Positions 17,656 through 26,430 of a DNA stretch of 64,000 bases are shown here, in pieces. Source of the stretch: an uncultured Caldilineaceae bacterium (lineage in GTDB: Bacteria > Chloroflexota > Anaerolineae > Caldilineales > Caldilineaceae). Location: NCBI GenBank assembly GCA_958295915.1, contig OY282381.1, positions 704,722 through 768,721 on the forward strand, read 5' to 3'. Every line of letters begins with the position of its first letter. Within the stretch, counting starts at the first letter, position 1. The notes under the pieces are model-generated. The model had not been told where the DNA came from and did no database searches. It saw only the letters and a program-made list of their open reading frames with translations. The position numbers were made by a program, and so were the translations under genes.

Positions 17656-18375
17656 TCACTCCTGAATCTGAGCGATCTGTTCGGAATTCCAGAGGTCGAA
17701 CTCGTCGCGGGAGACAACCCGTACTGCCGCCAGCATCCCGCTGTGATTCAGGCCGCAAAGCTCCGCGCAGCGCAGTACATATTCACCGACCTTGTTCGGC
17801 GTAAAGCGCACATATGTCGTCTTACCCGGCACAGAATCCTGCTTTACGCGAAACTCCGGCACCCAAAAATTATGCAGAACATCATCCGATGTCAGGTCTA
17901 TGCGAATAGGCGTATCCACCGGCAGTACCAGTTCCTGGGTGATCGCGCCGCTTTCCGGGTATGTAAAAAGCCAACTCCACTGTCGTCCTTCGGCATTCAC
18001 GACGTATTCGTCCGGATGCGGTCTGGTGATGTCAAATAGCATGGTAGTGGAGATAACGGCGAAGTAGATGACAAAAACGCAGGGGATGACGGTCCAGGCG
18101 ATCTCCAGCGTTGTATTGCCGTGCATATGTTCTCCGTCGCCTTCATCGCCCCGGGCGCGGAAGACGATCAGGGCGTAGCACATGAAGACAACAACGAGAG
18201 CGAACAGGAACGCAATCAGCCAGATATGTTGGTCGAACAAGTTATCGATAGGCGCCGCCTGGACGACAGCCGCCTCCGGTTTGAGGAGAACGCCATCGAG
18301 CAGCCAATAGACCAGTACTGTAAAGATTACGATCAACACGGATGCGATGACAAAATGTCGACGGTTGTTCGCCAT
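17656..18375 (-). CDS. ctaC: Cytochrome c oxidase subunit II
   Basis: A 239-residue subunit with two N-terminal helices (about 8-30 and 50-72) and a cupredoxin domain. The complete CuA site is present: H168 (VLHNFWVPEF), C203, E205, C207, H211 and M214 in CAELCGLNHSGM. No cytochrome c domain is fused, so it is not a true caa3 subunit II despite the CtaG neighbour. First gene of the oxidase run; electrons enter here from cytochrome c or a cupredoxin. Confidence 0.94.
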   Translation of the reverse strand: MANNRRHFVIASVLIVIFTVLVYWLLDGVLLKPEAAVVQAAPIDNLFDQHIWLIAFLFALVVVFMCYALIVFRARGDEGDGEHMHGNTTLEIAWTVIPCVFVIYFAVISTTMLFDITRPHPDEYVVNAEGRQWSWLFTYPESGAITQELVLPVDTPIRIDLTSDDVLHNFWVPEFRVKQDSVPGKTTYVRFTPNKVGEYVLRCAELCGLNHSGMLAAVRVVSRDEFDLWNSEQIAQIQE

Positions 18376-18739
18376 AAAGTCTTTACCTCAAGAGTCCCCT
18401 GGTTGAATCGCCTCGCTTTGAAATTAAAAAGTAAGAATTAGGAATGAACCGCCCGATTCGTAATTAAATAACGAACGCTGGCATTGTACAAAAAGGCACA
18501 AAAGATGTCAAAGTTTGCATGTCCATTTGTTAAAAATAGAACGCAAAGACGCAGAGTCGCAATGATTTTCCCGGGTTTTCCTGGCGTCCTCGCGACATTG
18601 CGTTCTATTCAGAGCCAGCCGGCAGGTTGCCAAATCTATACGAAGCGGCTATATTTGAAGATGGCTACACGCAGTAAGCCGGCCAACCGATCCAAACTGT
18701 GATTGCAGGCCCGATTATGGAAGCGGGAGAATCTGTGGT
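18376..18739. other. Divergent promoter region with structured repeat
   Basis: No gene was found. At 18535-18609 a 12-base perfect inverted repeat (AATAGAACGCAA / TTGCGTTCTATT) encloses a second pairing (GTCGC 18556-18560 / GCGAC 18592-18596). The left arm contains the AAAGACGCAGAG motif that recurs inside rsmA and dinG. The region must hold promoters for ctaC (minus) and the recombinase-like gene (plus); none could be pinned down. Confidence 0.5.
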
Positions 18740-19735
18740 ATGAGTGAAAATCAGACGCCAAGGACAATATCGAACGACGCGGCGATGCGCGGCGGATACG
18801 AGGCAGCGCCGTCCGACATGCAGGTAGAGGTGGATCCCAGCGGCAGCCTGGCGCCGGCGCTGAGAGCGACCAGCGCGCTCGGCGACGCCAGCGCTGAATT
18901 TGAAGAATACATGATTCGCAAAGGCTTTAGCGAGAATACGATCAAAGCCTTTCGCAATGATCTTAAGATACTGCGCGCATTCATGGATGATTCGGCGGCC
19001 CTGCGGGAGATCCAGACCCAGCATCTTGAAGATTTCCTCAATTGGATGCAGAATCAACGCGGGCGTCCCTGTAACGCCAAGACGCTCTCGCGACGCATTA
19101 CAACGCTCAAAGTTTTCTTCGCCTGGCTGCACAATCTCGGCGCGATCGGCATGGACCCGGCTGAACCTATTATCCAGCAGTCGGTCAGAACACCGCTCCC
19201 CTCGATTTTACACGATGACGAAGTGAATCGACTCGTGCTGGTCTGCCAGGATTGGCTGTGGGATCGCGACCACTCCGATGCCCGGCCGTATGTTCTCGTC
19301 AGTCTGCTTTTGCAGACCGGCATAAAAAAGAGTGAAGCGGTCAAAATTCTGCTAGAAGACATCGAACGCTCAGATCCTCTGTCAGCGGGCGTGCTCATCC
19401 GCTACGATGAAGCCCGTTACGCCCACAAAAATCGCCAGCTGCCCCTGCATCCCAGTTTCCTGGCGCCCCTGGACCAATACCTGGCGCAGTATCGCCCTGA
19501 AAACTTTCTCTTTGAATGCACGCCCCGCAATCTGGAATATGTGCTGAACGAAGCGGGCAAACGCGCAAATATCCAACGGATGCAGGTTGGCTTCGAGACC
19601 CTTCGTTGGACCAGTACTGTACGGGATTTCAAGCGCGGGATGAAGGATGAGCAGTTGCGGCTCAAAATGGGCCTGAGCAAAGTCTCCTGGCGGGAGACCA
19701 GCCTCAAGATTCAACGGCTGACCGGGCAGATATGA
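18740..19735 (+). CDS. Tyrosine recombinase (XerC/D-like) homologue lacking catalytic residues
   Basis: A 331-residue protein. Residues about 50-150 form the SAM-like core-binding domain (EEYMIRKGFSENTIKAFRND; KTLSRRITTLKVFFAWLHN) and 155-331 the catalytic fold. The first catalytic Arg is Lys (TGIKKSEAV, about 194-202). The HxxR His is Glu (E286-T-L-R289; the Arg remains). The GH His is Leu (G311-L312). The nucleophilic Tyr is Ile (about 324). K230 of the beta-hairpin remains. Cleavage is therefore very unlikely, and a DNA-binding or structural role is more plausible. GGAGA precedes the ATG. It sits alone between divergent ctaC and convergent rsmA, with no att sites seen. Confidence 0.8.
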   Translation: MSENQTPRTISNDAAMRGGYEAAPSDMQVEVDPSGSLAPALRATSALGDASAEFEEYMIRKGFSENTIKAFRNDLKILRAFMDDSAALREIQTQHLEDFLNWMQNQRGRPCNAKTLSRRITTLKVFFAWLHNLGAIGMDPAEPIIQQSVRTPLPSILHDDEVNRLVLVCQDWLWDRDHSDARPYVLVSLLLQTGIKKSEAVKILLEDIERSDPLSAGVLIRYDEARYAHKNRQLPLHPSFLAPLDQYLAQYRPENFLFECTPRNLEYVLNEAGKRANIQRMQVGFETLRWTSTVRDFKRGMKDEQLRLKMGLSKVSWRETSLKIQRLTGQI

Positions 19736-19768
19736 TCCTACGCGGTGGCGGCGGGCGGAGAGAGTTAG

Positions 19769-20668
19769 TTATCGACATACGACATTCACGATTCTTGCCA
19801 GCGCGCCCCATTCGGGCAGGGAGAGGGTCTCTGCCCGGCGGCGGGGGTCGATGCCGGCGGCGTTCAGCCAGCCATCCGCCTGCTCCTTAGAGCAGCGCAG
19901 CCCGGCGCTGAGGCTGTTGCGCAGTTGCTTGCGCCGCTGGCCAAATCCGGCCCGCACTATGCGGAAAAAGCCGGCCGGGGGCAGATCGGCGATGGCGGGC
20001 CGGGGGCGCACATCCAGGCGCACAACGCTGCTGTCTACTTTGGGGCGGGGCAAGAAAGCGCCGGCAGGCACTCTGCGCACAGTGCGCGGCCGCGCATAGA
20101 ACTGGACACTCACCGCCAGTAACGACATCTCGCCCGGCTGGGCGACCATACGCTGGGCCACCTCCCGTTGAACCAATAAAACGGCCAGAGTGGGCGGCTG
20201 AGGGCTCTCCAGTATATGCCGCACGACCGCGCTCGTGATGTAGTAGGGGAGATTGGCGACCACTTTATACTGCGTATTGCGTATTGCGTATTGTGTATTG
20301 TGTCTCTGCGTCTTTGCACTTCGGCGTTGCAGTAGTCCGGCGGGGTCGACTTCGAGAATATCGGCGTGGACAAATGCGACATGGGGCTGATGGGCGAACT
20401 GCTCCTGTAGAATGGGAATCAGCCTCTCGTCCAGTTCCACGGCCACGACCCGGCCGGCCCGTTCCGCCAGATGGCGGGTCAACGCGCCGAGACCGGGGCC
20501 GATCTCCAGCACGGTATCGGTGGGGGTCAGATCGGCCGCGTCGGCAATGCGGGCCAGATGGGTATCGTCGATGAGGAAGTTCTGGCCGAGGGATTTCTTC
20601 AGGCCCAGATTGTGTCGGCGGACCAACTCGAAAGGAGAGGGGAGGTCGCGCCGGCTGCTGTTATTCAT
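19769..20668 (-). CDS. rsmA: 16S rRNA (adenine1518/1519-N6)-dimethyltransferase RsmA/KsgA
   Basis: A 299-residue protein. KKSLGQNFLID, the SAM motif LEIGPGLGALTRHLAE (about 55-70) and the catalytic NLPYYITS (139-146) are diagnostic. It dimethylates two adjacent adenosines in the 3' hairpin of 16S rRNA during small-subunit maturation. Residues about 114-134 (QRRSAKTQRHNTQYAIRNTQ) are an extra segment encoded by repeat sequence at about 20275-20335, between the usual DPAGLL and KVVANLPY. Its start lies inside the end of lepA (8-base overlap), indicating coupling. Confidence 0.93.
   Translation of the reverse strand: MNNSSRRDLPSPFELVRRHNLGLKKSLGQNFLIDDTHLARIADAADLTPTDTVLEIGPGLGALTRHLAERAGRVVAVELDERLIPILQEQFAHQPHVAFVHADILEVDPAGLLQRRSAKTQRHNTQYAIRNTQYKVVANLPYYITSAVVRHILESPQPPTLAVLLVQREVAQRMVAQPGEMSLLAVSVQFYARPRTVRRVPAGAFLPRPKVDSSVVRLDVRPRPAIADLPPAGFFRIVRAGFGQRRKQLRNSLSAGLRCSKEQADGWLNAAGIDPRRRAETLSLPEWGALARIVNVVCR
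20275..20335. repeat. In-frame repeat insertion in rsmA
   Basis: GCGTATTGCGTATTGCGTAT is followed by TGTGTATTGTGTCTCTGCG and TCTTTGC. The TCTGCGTCTTTGC part is the reverse complement of the GCAAAGACGCAGA motif at 18543-18555; related motifs occur at 46247-46310. The segment preserves the reading frame. Confidence 0.65.
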
Positions 20669-22529
20669 CCTCCAGACTCAGGACAGTCATAAACGCCTCC
20701 TGCGGAATCTCCACGGAGCCGACCATTTTCATGCGTTTTTTGCCAGCTTTCTGGTTTTCGAGCAGCTTGCGCTTGCGGGTAACGTCGCCGCCATAGCATT
20801 TGGAGAGCACATCTTTACGCAGGGCCTTCACATTGGCCCGGCTGATAATTTTGTTGCCAACCGCCGCCTGAATCGGCACAGCAAACAGCTGACGGGGGAT
20901 GATCTCCTTCATTTTGCTCACCATACGCTGCCCCTTGGAATAGGCGTCGTCCCGATGAATGATAACGCTGAGCGCGTCGACCGCTTGGCCGTTGACCAGA
21001 ACGTTCAGCTTGACCATATCCGAGGGCTGATATCCGTCCAGATTGTAATCCATCGACGCGTAGCCACGGGTGCGGGCTTTCAGTTCGTTGTAGAAGTCCA
21101 CAATGATTTCGGCTAAGGGTATTTGAAAGCTGAGTTCCACCCGCTTTGTATCCAGCCATGACTGATTCCTGACTCGGCCGCGGCGTTTCGTCACCAGTTC
21201 GAGAATCGGCCCGATGTATTCGGACGGTGCATAGATCTGCAGCCCGCACCAAGGCTCTTCGATGCGCTCGATTTCATTGGCGTCGGGCAAATCGGCGGGG
21301 CTTTCCAATAGGAACTCCCTGCCGTCGGCTGTCACCACTCGATAGGCTACCGATGGCGCAGTGAAGATAATGTCCAGATCATACTCCCGTTCCAAGCGCT
21401 CCTGAACGATTTCCATGTGGAAGAGGCCCAAAAAACCCAGGCGAAAACCGAATCCCAGCGCCTGGCTGGTTTCTGCCTCGAAGGTGAGCGCGCCATCGTT
21501 CAAATGCAGTTTTTCCAGGGCATCTCGCAGACCAGGGTAGTCGTCTGCATCGGTCGGGTACAGGCCGGCGAATACCATCGGTTTCATAGGCTCATAGCCG
21601 GGCAGGGGCGCCGACGCTGGGTCGGATGCGAGAGTTATGGTGTCGCCGACATCCAGATCCTGTACGCTCTTGAGGCCGGTGGCGATATAGCCCACTTCGC
21701 CAGCGGCCAGTCGGGATGCCTTTACCGGCGCCGGCGTGAGGATGCCGATCTCAATCGGGTCGATCTTCTTGCCGCCGGACATGGCCAGCAGATCCGGTTT
21801 GCCGCTGATGGCGCCGTTCACCACGCGCACGTAGGCCACCACCCCCTTATAGGGGTCGTAATGGCAGTCAAAGATCAACGCCTGCAGCTTTCCACGCGCA
21901 TCCCCCTGGGGCGGCGGCACCTGCAGAACGATTCGCTCCAGCACCTCAGCGATGTTGAGACCGTCTTTGGCGCTGATCTGGATAACATCCTCGGCCGGCA
22001 CAGCCAGAAGATCTTCGATATCCTGGGCGACCTCATCCGGCATGGCCGCCGGCAGATCGATCTTGTTCAGGACGGGTATAATTGTCAGATCCAATTCCAT
22101 CGCCGCCAAAAGGTGGGCTATCGTCTGCGCCTGAATGCCTTGAGAGGCATCCACCACCAGCACAGCGCCCTCGCAGGCCTGGAGCGCCCGCTTGACCTCG
22201 TAGGTGAAATCCACGTGCCCCGGCGTATCGATGAGGTTCATCTCATAGTCTGACGCGCTCCTCTCGGCCCAGCTGCCTCCAGCCTGGGCGCGATCTTTGC
22301 CATCCGACCGGGGAGACGACCTTGCCGCGCGGTCGCGCCGGTGGATCATCCGCACCGCGCTGGCTTTAATGGTGACCCCTTTCTCCCGCTCCAGGTCCAT
22401 CGAGTCCAGCAGCTGTTCCTTCATCTCCCGGTCGGTAACGGTACCGGTATGCTGGAGTAGACGATCGGCCAGTGTGCTCTTGCCGTGATCGATGTGAGCG
22501 ATAATGCAGAAGTTACGAATGTGGTCCAG
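20661..22529 (-). CDS. lepA: Elongation factor 4 (LepA), apparent CTG start
   Basis: A 622-residue ribosome-associated GTPase. The first in-frame ATG (22424) would remove the G1 motif. Upstream, the frame encodes LDHIRNFCIIAHIDHGKSTL, the expected LepA N-terminus, and begins at CTG 22529-22527. An in-frame TGA lies two codons further up (22538-22536) and AAAGGTGA makes a good SD before the CTG. DTPGH and NKID motifs and the C-terminal domain are intact. Residues about 66-93 (DRAARSSPRSDGKDRAQAGG and following) are an insertion in the loop before NLIDTPGH. It overlaps rsmA by 8 bases. LepA back-translocates or remodels ribosomes. Confidence 0.92.
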   Translation of the reverse strand: MDHIRNFCIIAHIDHGKSTLADRLLQHTGTVTDREMKEQLLDSMDLEREKGVTIKASAVRMIHRRDRAARSSPRSDGKDRAQAGGSWAERSASDYEMNLIDTPGHVDFTYEVKRALQACEGAVLVVDASQGIQAQTIAHLLAAMELDLTIIPVLNKIDLPAAMPDEVAQDIEDLLAVPAEDVIQISAKDGLNIAEVLERIVLQVPPPQGDARGKLQALIFDCHYDPYKGVVAYVRVVNGAISGKPDLLAMSGGKKIDPIEIGILTPAPVKASRLAAGEVGYIATGLKSVQDLDVGDTITLASDPASAPLPGYEPMKPMVFAGLYPTDADDYPGLRDALEKLHLNDGALTFEAETSQALGFGFRLGFLGLFHMEIVQERLEREYDLDIIFTAPSVAYRVVTADGREFLLESPADLPDANEIERIEEPWCGLQIYAPSEYIGPILELVTKRRGRVRNQSWLDTKRVELSFQIPLAEIIVDFYNELKARTRGYASMDYNLDGYQPSDMVKLNVLVNGQAVDALSVIIHRDDAYSKGQRMVSKMKEIIPRQLFAVPIQAAVGNKIISRANVKALRKDVLSKCYGGDVTRKRKLLENQKAGKKRMKMVGSVEIPQEAFMTVLSLEDE

Positions 22530-22842
22530 ATTCGTTCACCTTTCGGTTGGAGCGGTTCTCAAATTTGTGACGACGACCGCACGTTCAGCTGACCAACTCA
22601 TCACATTCTACCACAGACGGTGAGAAGTCGAGGCGTAGCATCGCTCACGCAAACGAAATGTATCGTAAAGCGCCGCCGGTATCGTTGAGCCAGGCCAAGG
22701 ACGAATGGATGGCAGCTTTGCTTTTGGAAGAGGGCTTACGGTAGTAACTGAGATTCTGATCTGGCATACGGGCGGCGCGTGGCTGATCGCAAAGCGGGGA
22801 GCGCCCTCTGGGCCACTCGGCATCCGATGCTGGATTGGAAAA
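22530..22842. other. Intergenic region, nothing recognisable
   Basis: No supported gene. The region should carry the lepA promoter. A 28-codon plus-strand frame at 22658-22744 is mentioned under rejected observations. Confidence 0.5.
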
Positions 22843-24312
22843 TCAGAGAGACATCTCCCAGGCGCGCGCGTTCGTTATGGCTGCGCTGCCGGCCTCGATG
22901 ACAAAACCCAGCCGGCCGCCCGGCTCATGGCGCATGGTGTAGCATTGAATGAGTTCGTCATCGATGTACAGCTCCACATGCGCCGCGCGCAACAAGAGCC
23001 GCCAGCGGGCGGGCTCGTCAGCCGAAAACCGGTAGGGCTTGGCGTCTTCCGGCTTGAACGCATAGCCATCGTACGGCCCCACCGACACGCGCCCGTCGCT
23101 TTGGGCCAGAAACAGCGTTCCTCTGTTGCCTGCTTCGCCTTCCACAAACAGCCCCGTTCCATAGAGCGGGCCCTCAGAGCCGTGTAGAGTCAGATCCGCT
23201 TCCAGGATGACCCCACGCGCTGTATTGTATTGTACCGGCAGGATAGCCAGCCCGCCGGCGGCAGCCGTCAGCCGCAACGTAGAGGATTCGAGCGAACAGG
23301 CATCGCCCTGCAAACCGTAGAGTTCGCAGCCTTCTAAAACCAGCGGCTGTTGTCTGCCCTTCAACGCCTCGTTGCCTGCCCACCAGCGCAGGCTCAGTAT
23401 GCCGGCCTCATCGCGGCGCACTGCCTTGAGGGGCGAGAAGTAGATGTCTTCAACGCCTCTATGCCCGCCGCGCGGCACCGTATGGTGATTGAGCAATAGC
23501 TCCGCGCCGCAGCGGTAGAAACGGGCGAAGTAGGTGTAGAGGTTGGGGCTACCGCTGAGCAGTGGCGGTTGCATCGGGTCGAGGCGATAGGGCCCCGCCT
23601 GCCTTTCTGCGTTTAACGCGACCATGCCGCCCTCGCCGGCGGGCAAGCGCGCGCTATGGCGCGCGCCGAGCGGCATAGCGCCGACCCCCAGCAGCATGTA
23701 GTGACGGTCGCCGATCTTTTCCACCGCGCCCACCTCGACGCGGTCTCCCCACACGCCGGTCTCGATCACCGGCGGCGCCGCGCGGAAATGGCGGCCATCA
23801 TCGGATACGACGCAGCCGGCCGTGCCGCACAGCCCCGGCGGCCCATCTTTGGCTACCGCTGTCAGGAAGCCGATGTAGCCCGCTCCATCCTCGCGTGGCA
23901 ACGCCCAGATACAGTCCCAGCGCTGGCTCGTAAAGGTGGGCTCGTCCGCGTACCAACGTGGATCAGCGCGGCAGATGTACTCCTCATCGGGCAAGCGCCG
24001 CCAGTGCAGCAGGTCATCAGACTCGGCGAAGAAGATCTCCTGGACAGCGTCGCGTTCCTCGGAGAAGTTGAGCATGAACCGATCGCCGACGCGCCAGACC
24101 ATGCCGGTGCCCAGCCAGACGGCATCGTCGGCCTTGTGGATGATGGGACCATGGTCGGCGAAGTGAACGCCGTCCGTGGATACGGCCACGCTCATGCCGT
24201 CCCAACGGACATCGGCGCGCGAGTTGTGCAGGTAGAAGAGATAGTGCTTGCCCTCATGGTAATATAGCCAGGTGTCCCACATACGAGCGACGATGCTGGG
24301 TTTGAAGATCAT
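22843..24312 (-). CDS. GH32-like glycoside hydrolase/five-bladed propeller protein
   Basis: A 489-residue protein without a signal peptide. The N-terminal half has repeated beta-propeller blades (WDTWLYYHEGKHYLFYLHN; VAVSTDGVHFADHGPIIHK; FAESDDLLHWRRL). The C-terminal 120 residues form a beta-sandwich with VELYIDDELIQCY, as in the GH32 C-terminal domain. GH32/43/68-type propellers use three acidic residues. Asp in MWDTWLYYHEG and Glu in VEVGAVEKIG are candidates, but the WMNDPNG box of true invertases is missing, so activity on fructosides is not assured. AAAGGAT precedes the ATG. The desaturase-like gene lies upstream. Confidence 0.75.
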   Translation of the reverse strand: MIFKPSIVARMWDTWLYYHEGKHYLFYLHNSRADVRWDGMSVAVSTDGVHFADHGPIIHKADDAVWLGTGMVWRVGDRFMLNFSEERDAVQEIFFAESDDLLHWRRLPDEEYICRADPRWYADEPTFTSQRWDCIWALPREDGAGYIGFLTAVAKDGPPGLCGTAGCVVSDDGRHFRAAPPVIETGVWGDRVEVGAVEKIGDRHYMLLGVGAMPLGARHSARLPAGEGGMVALNAERQAGPYRLDPMQPPLLSGSPNLYTYFARFYRCGAELLLNHHTVPRGGHRGVEDIYFSPLKAVRRDEAGILSLRWWAGNEALKGRQQPLVLEGCELYGLQGDACSLESSTLRLTAAAGGLAILPVQYNTARGVILEADLTLHGSEGPLYGTGLFVEGEAGNRGTLFLAQSDGRVSVGPYDGYAFKPEDAKPYRFSADEPARWRLLLRAAHVELYIDDELIQCYTMRHEPGGRLGFVIEAGSAAITNARAWEMSL

Positions 24313-24365
24313 AATCCGATCCTTTCCTCACCTCTTGATTCCCGATTCCATCGGATACTGCATAG

Positions 24366-25391
24366 TCATGCCGCTTCGGTCTGGATGTTGTGCCGGGCCA
24401 ACCGCTTCGCCCGCATTGTCGTGTGCGCCTCGGGAGAGCCATCGTGGCTGGTGCCGAACCAATGGTCGAACGGGAAGTCCGGTTCCCCGTAATTGCATTC
24501 GAAGTAGCGATGATGCAGCTGATGGAAATAGGAGGCGCCCGCAAGGTTGACCTTCCCCTTGACGACGACTGCCTCGAAGCCGGCGTGACCCTGCGCCGGC
24601 GTGAGCGCGGCGTGCTGCAGGTTCATGATCATGTGGATCGGGTGCGAAGGCACGATCCAGTGGATCAGGGCGCAACTGAAATAGAGAATATGCTCAAGCG
24701 GATGCATAGACAAGCCGGACCAGGGGCCGACATTGATGTTCTTGTGGTGCAGATAGTGCCCCGCCTTGTAGAGCGGCGGCCAATGCAAAAGACGATGCAC
24801 CCAGTAGAAGTGGAACAGCCGCCACAGCTGGATGGCGCAGAGCATCAGCACGAAGTAGACAGGCTGCTGCCGCGGATCCACATAGGGGATTATGCCGTTG
24901 GCGTAGGCCCAGAGCATCAGCACTTCGTAGGCCGTCCAGATTGTGCCGCCGCTGACGCAGCTCCAGAAGATGTTGTCGCCCAACTGGTTGCCCCAGAGGA
25001 ACCGGCGTTTCCCAGTCGCGGACCAATCCGAGGTGTACTTGAACTGGAAGCCTTGCGACTTGCGCGCCCACAGCCAGAGATGCCAGGCGCTGACAATGAG
25101 GATGAGCATCACCTGGTTGCGCACAAAGAGCAGAAGTATCCAGTCGGCGCGAAATGTGGTCATTTGGGACAGATCCGGCTGCAGGTAGAGCCACGTCAGC
25201 GTGGCGATCGCCATGTAAATGAAATTCCAGGGAAAGAGATAGTTGTACAGCCATTTCAACACTTCCAGCGGCTGGGGCGGCCAGGCGAATACGGGATTGG
25301 GCAACTTGGTTCCTTCTGGCTGCCAGAATCCCCGCTCATCGCGCGGCATGCCGTCGATCAGTCCATCTTTTTCGGTTCGTACGCTTGCCAT
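24366..25391 (-). CDS. Sterol desaturase/fatty acid hydroxylase superfamily protein
   Basis: A 341-residue membrane protein with about four to six helices. The di-iron His clusters are HYLHHKN, HPLEH and HQLHHRYFECNYGEPDFPFDHWFG near the C-terminus, the family pattern. It should be a membrane di-iron oxygenase acting on a lipid or sterol-like substrate. The ATG at 25391 is preferred; GGGGAGGAA lies just upstream and an earlier ATG falls inside that SD. It is flanked by sugar-metabolism-like genes, so its pathway is unclear. Confidence 0.87.
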   Translation of the reverse strand: MASVRTEKDGLIDGMPRDERGFWQPEGTKLPNPVFAWPPQPLEVLKWLYNYLFPWNFIYMAIATLTWLYLQPDLSQMTTFRADWILLLFVRNQVMLILIVSAWHLWLWARKSQGFQFKYTSDWSATGKRRFLWGNQLGDNIFWSCVSGGTIWTAYEVLMLWAYANGIIPYVDPRQQPVYFVLMLCAIQLWRLFHFYWVHRLLHWPPLYKAGHYLHHKNINVGPWSGLSMHPLEHILYFSCALIHWIVPSHPIHMIMNLQHAALTPAQGHAGFEAVVVKGKVNLAGASYFHQLHHRYFECNYGEPDFPFDHWFGTSHDGSPEAHTTMRAKRLARHNIQTEAA

Positions 25392-25550
25392 AAGATTCCT
25401 CCCCATGTTGCAATTGTCAGGTCTGTTTATTGTCAGGTCTGTTTTCAGCGAAAATCCTATCCGATTCCTAATGAGCTTTTACCTGTTGCCCTGCTCGATG
25501 TTGTCACATTTCGATGTTGTCACATTCTCTCCCTCCTCCTCGCTCTCTTC

Positions 25551-26282
25551 TCATGTGAGCTTGACCGGCACGCCCTCCAGTAAACCGTTCTCGTGCATGT
25601 CGATCCACTCGTCCATAAAGACCTTGTTCCAATGGTCGGTCAGCGGATGGTTCAACATGTCGCGGTAGACCGTCCACATGGTGACGAGCTCGTCAGCGCC
25701 GTCGCGGAAGGCGGCATGGGCCGTCTCAACCGAGCGGACGAGTGCCGCCATGACGTAGGGCCGCTGTTCCCAACCGCTGAACATCTGTACGCACTCGCGT
25801 ATCAGCTTGGTCGGATCGCCGCCCATCTCCCTGACCGGATCGCAGAACGGCAGGATGTGATCGACCCCGGTCTGGGCAACGGCCGCGGCCTGCGTCAGGG
25901 AGAAGACCGTGGTGCAGAACGTCTCGACCCCTTCTTGTTTGAGTATGCCAAAGGCCTTGAGACCGTTTAGCGTACAGGGGATCTTGAGGATGATCTGCTG
26001 CGACAGGTCGGTGAACACCTCTCCAACTGCCAGCAACTCCTCGACCGTATGGCCATCGATCTCCACGACCACCGGTTTATCGGTGATGGCCAGGTATGCC
26101 TTGATCAGGTCGATGACTGTGCCATACGGCTCGGCGTATTGATTGAGCACAACGGTGTTGGTGACGATGCCAGCGATGCCCAAAGGCATGTAGTCTTCCA
26201 ACTCTTGTGGGGGGCCGGCAAGCCAGATCGTCGGCCCACAGCCCGTAGAACGTGTTTTCGATACAGGTCCCTTCGCGTCCAT
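25551..26282 (-). CDS. Transaldolase-family protein with altered N-terminal active site
   Basis: A 243-residue protein with the Schiff-base Lys in ILKIPCTLNGLKAFG, the position of the catalytic Lys of transaldolase and fructose-6-phosphate aldolase. The family Asp in the first barrel strand (LDTA) is replaced: the segment reads IWLAGPPQELEDY. The VTTNPS motif is IVTNTVVLN. The C-terminus (VTMWTVYRDMLNHPLTDHWNKVFMDEW) fits the fold. Schiff-base chemistry may persist, but true transaldolase activity is doubtful. SD GAGGAA is present. A specialised sugar aldolase is one possibility. Confidence 0.75.
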   Translation of the reverse strand: MDAKGPVSKTRSTGCGPTIWLAGPPQELEDYMPLGIAGIVTNTVVLNQYAEPYGTVIDLIKAYLAITDKPVVVEIDGHTVEELLAVGEVFTDLSQQIILKIPCTLNGLKAFGILKQEGVETFCTTVFSLTQAAAVAQTGVDHILPFCDPVREMGGDPTKLIRECVQMFSGWEQRPYVMAALVRSVETAHAAFRDGADELVTMWTVYRDMLNHPLTDHWNKVFMDEWIDMHENGLLEGVPVKLT

Positions 26283-26322
26283 AATGAGTTCCTCGCGCCT
26301 GTTGGGAGATTGTGTTGTTTAA

Positions 26323-26430
26323 CTATGAATAGTCGCCGGGCGGCAACTCGATGACCACAAAAGTCACGATGGTAATAAAAAACAGTGTTGGTATCAGCAG
26401 CAGAATTCTTCGAACAATGAAGGCGAACAT
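26323..26430 (-). pseudogene. 5' stub of a peptide-type ABC transporter permease gene
   Basis: MFAFIVRRILLLIPTLFFIT followed by IVTFVVIELPPGDYS and TAG (26323-26325) is exactly the first helix and PPGD motif of DppB/OppB-type permeases, which normally continue for about 300 more residues. Nothing further of the gene remains downstream; a transaldolase-like gene starts at 26282. This is a deletion remnant, or less likely a 35-residue protein. Confidence 0.65.

Noticed and set aside
22658-22744. Short plus-strand frame (MYRKAPPVSLSQAKDEWMAA...) resembling the N-terminus of an integrase.
   Set aside because: Only 28 codons with weak similarity and no flanking mobile features; too little to support a call.
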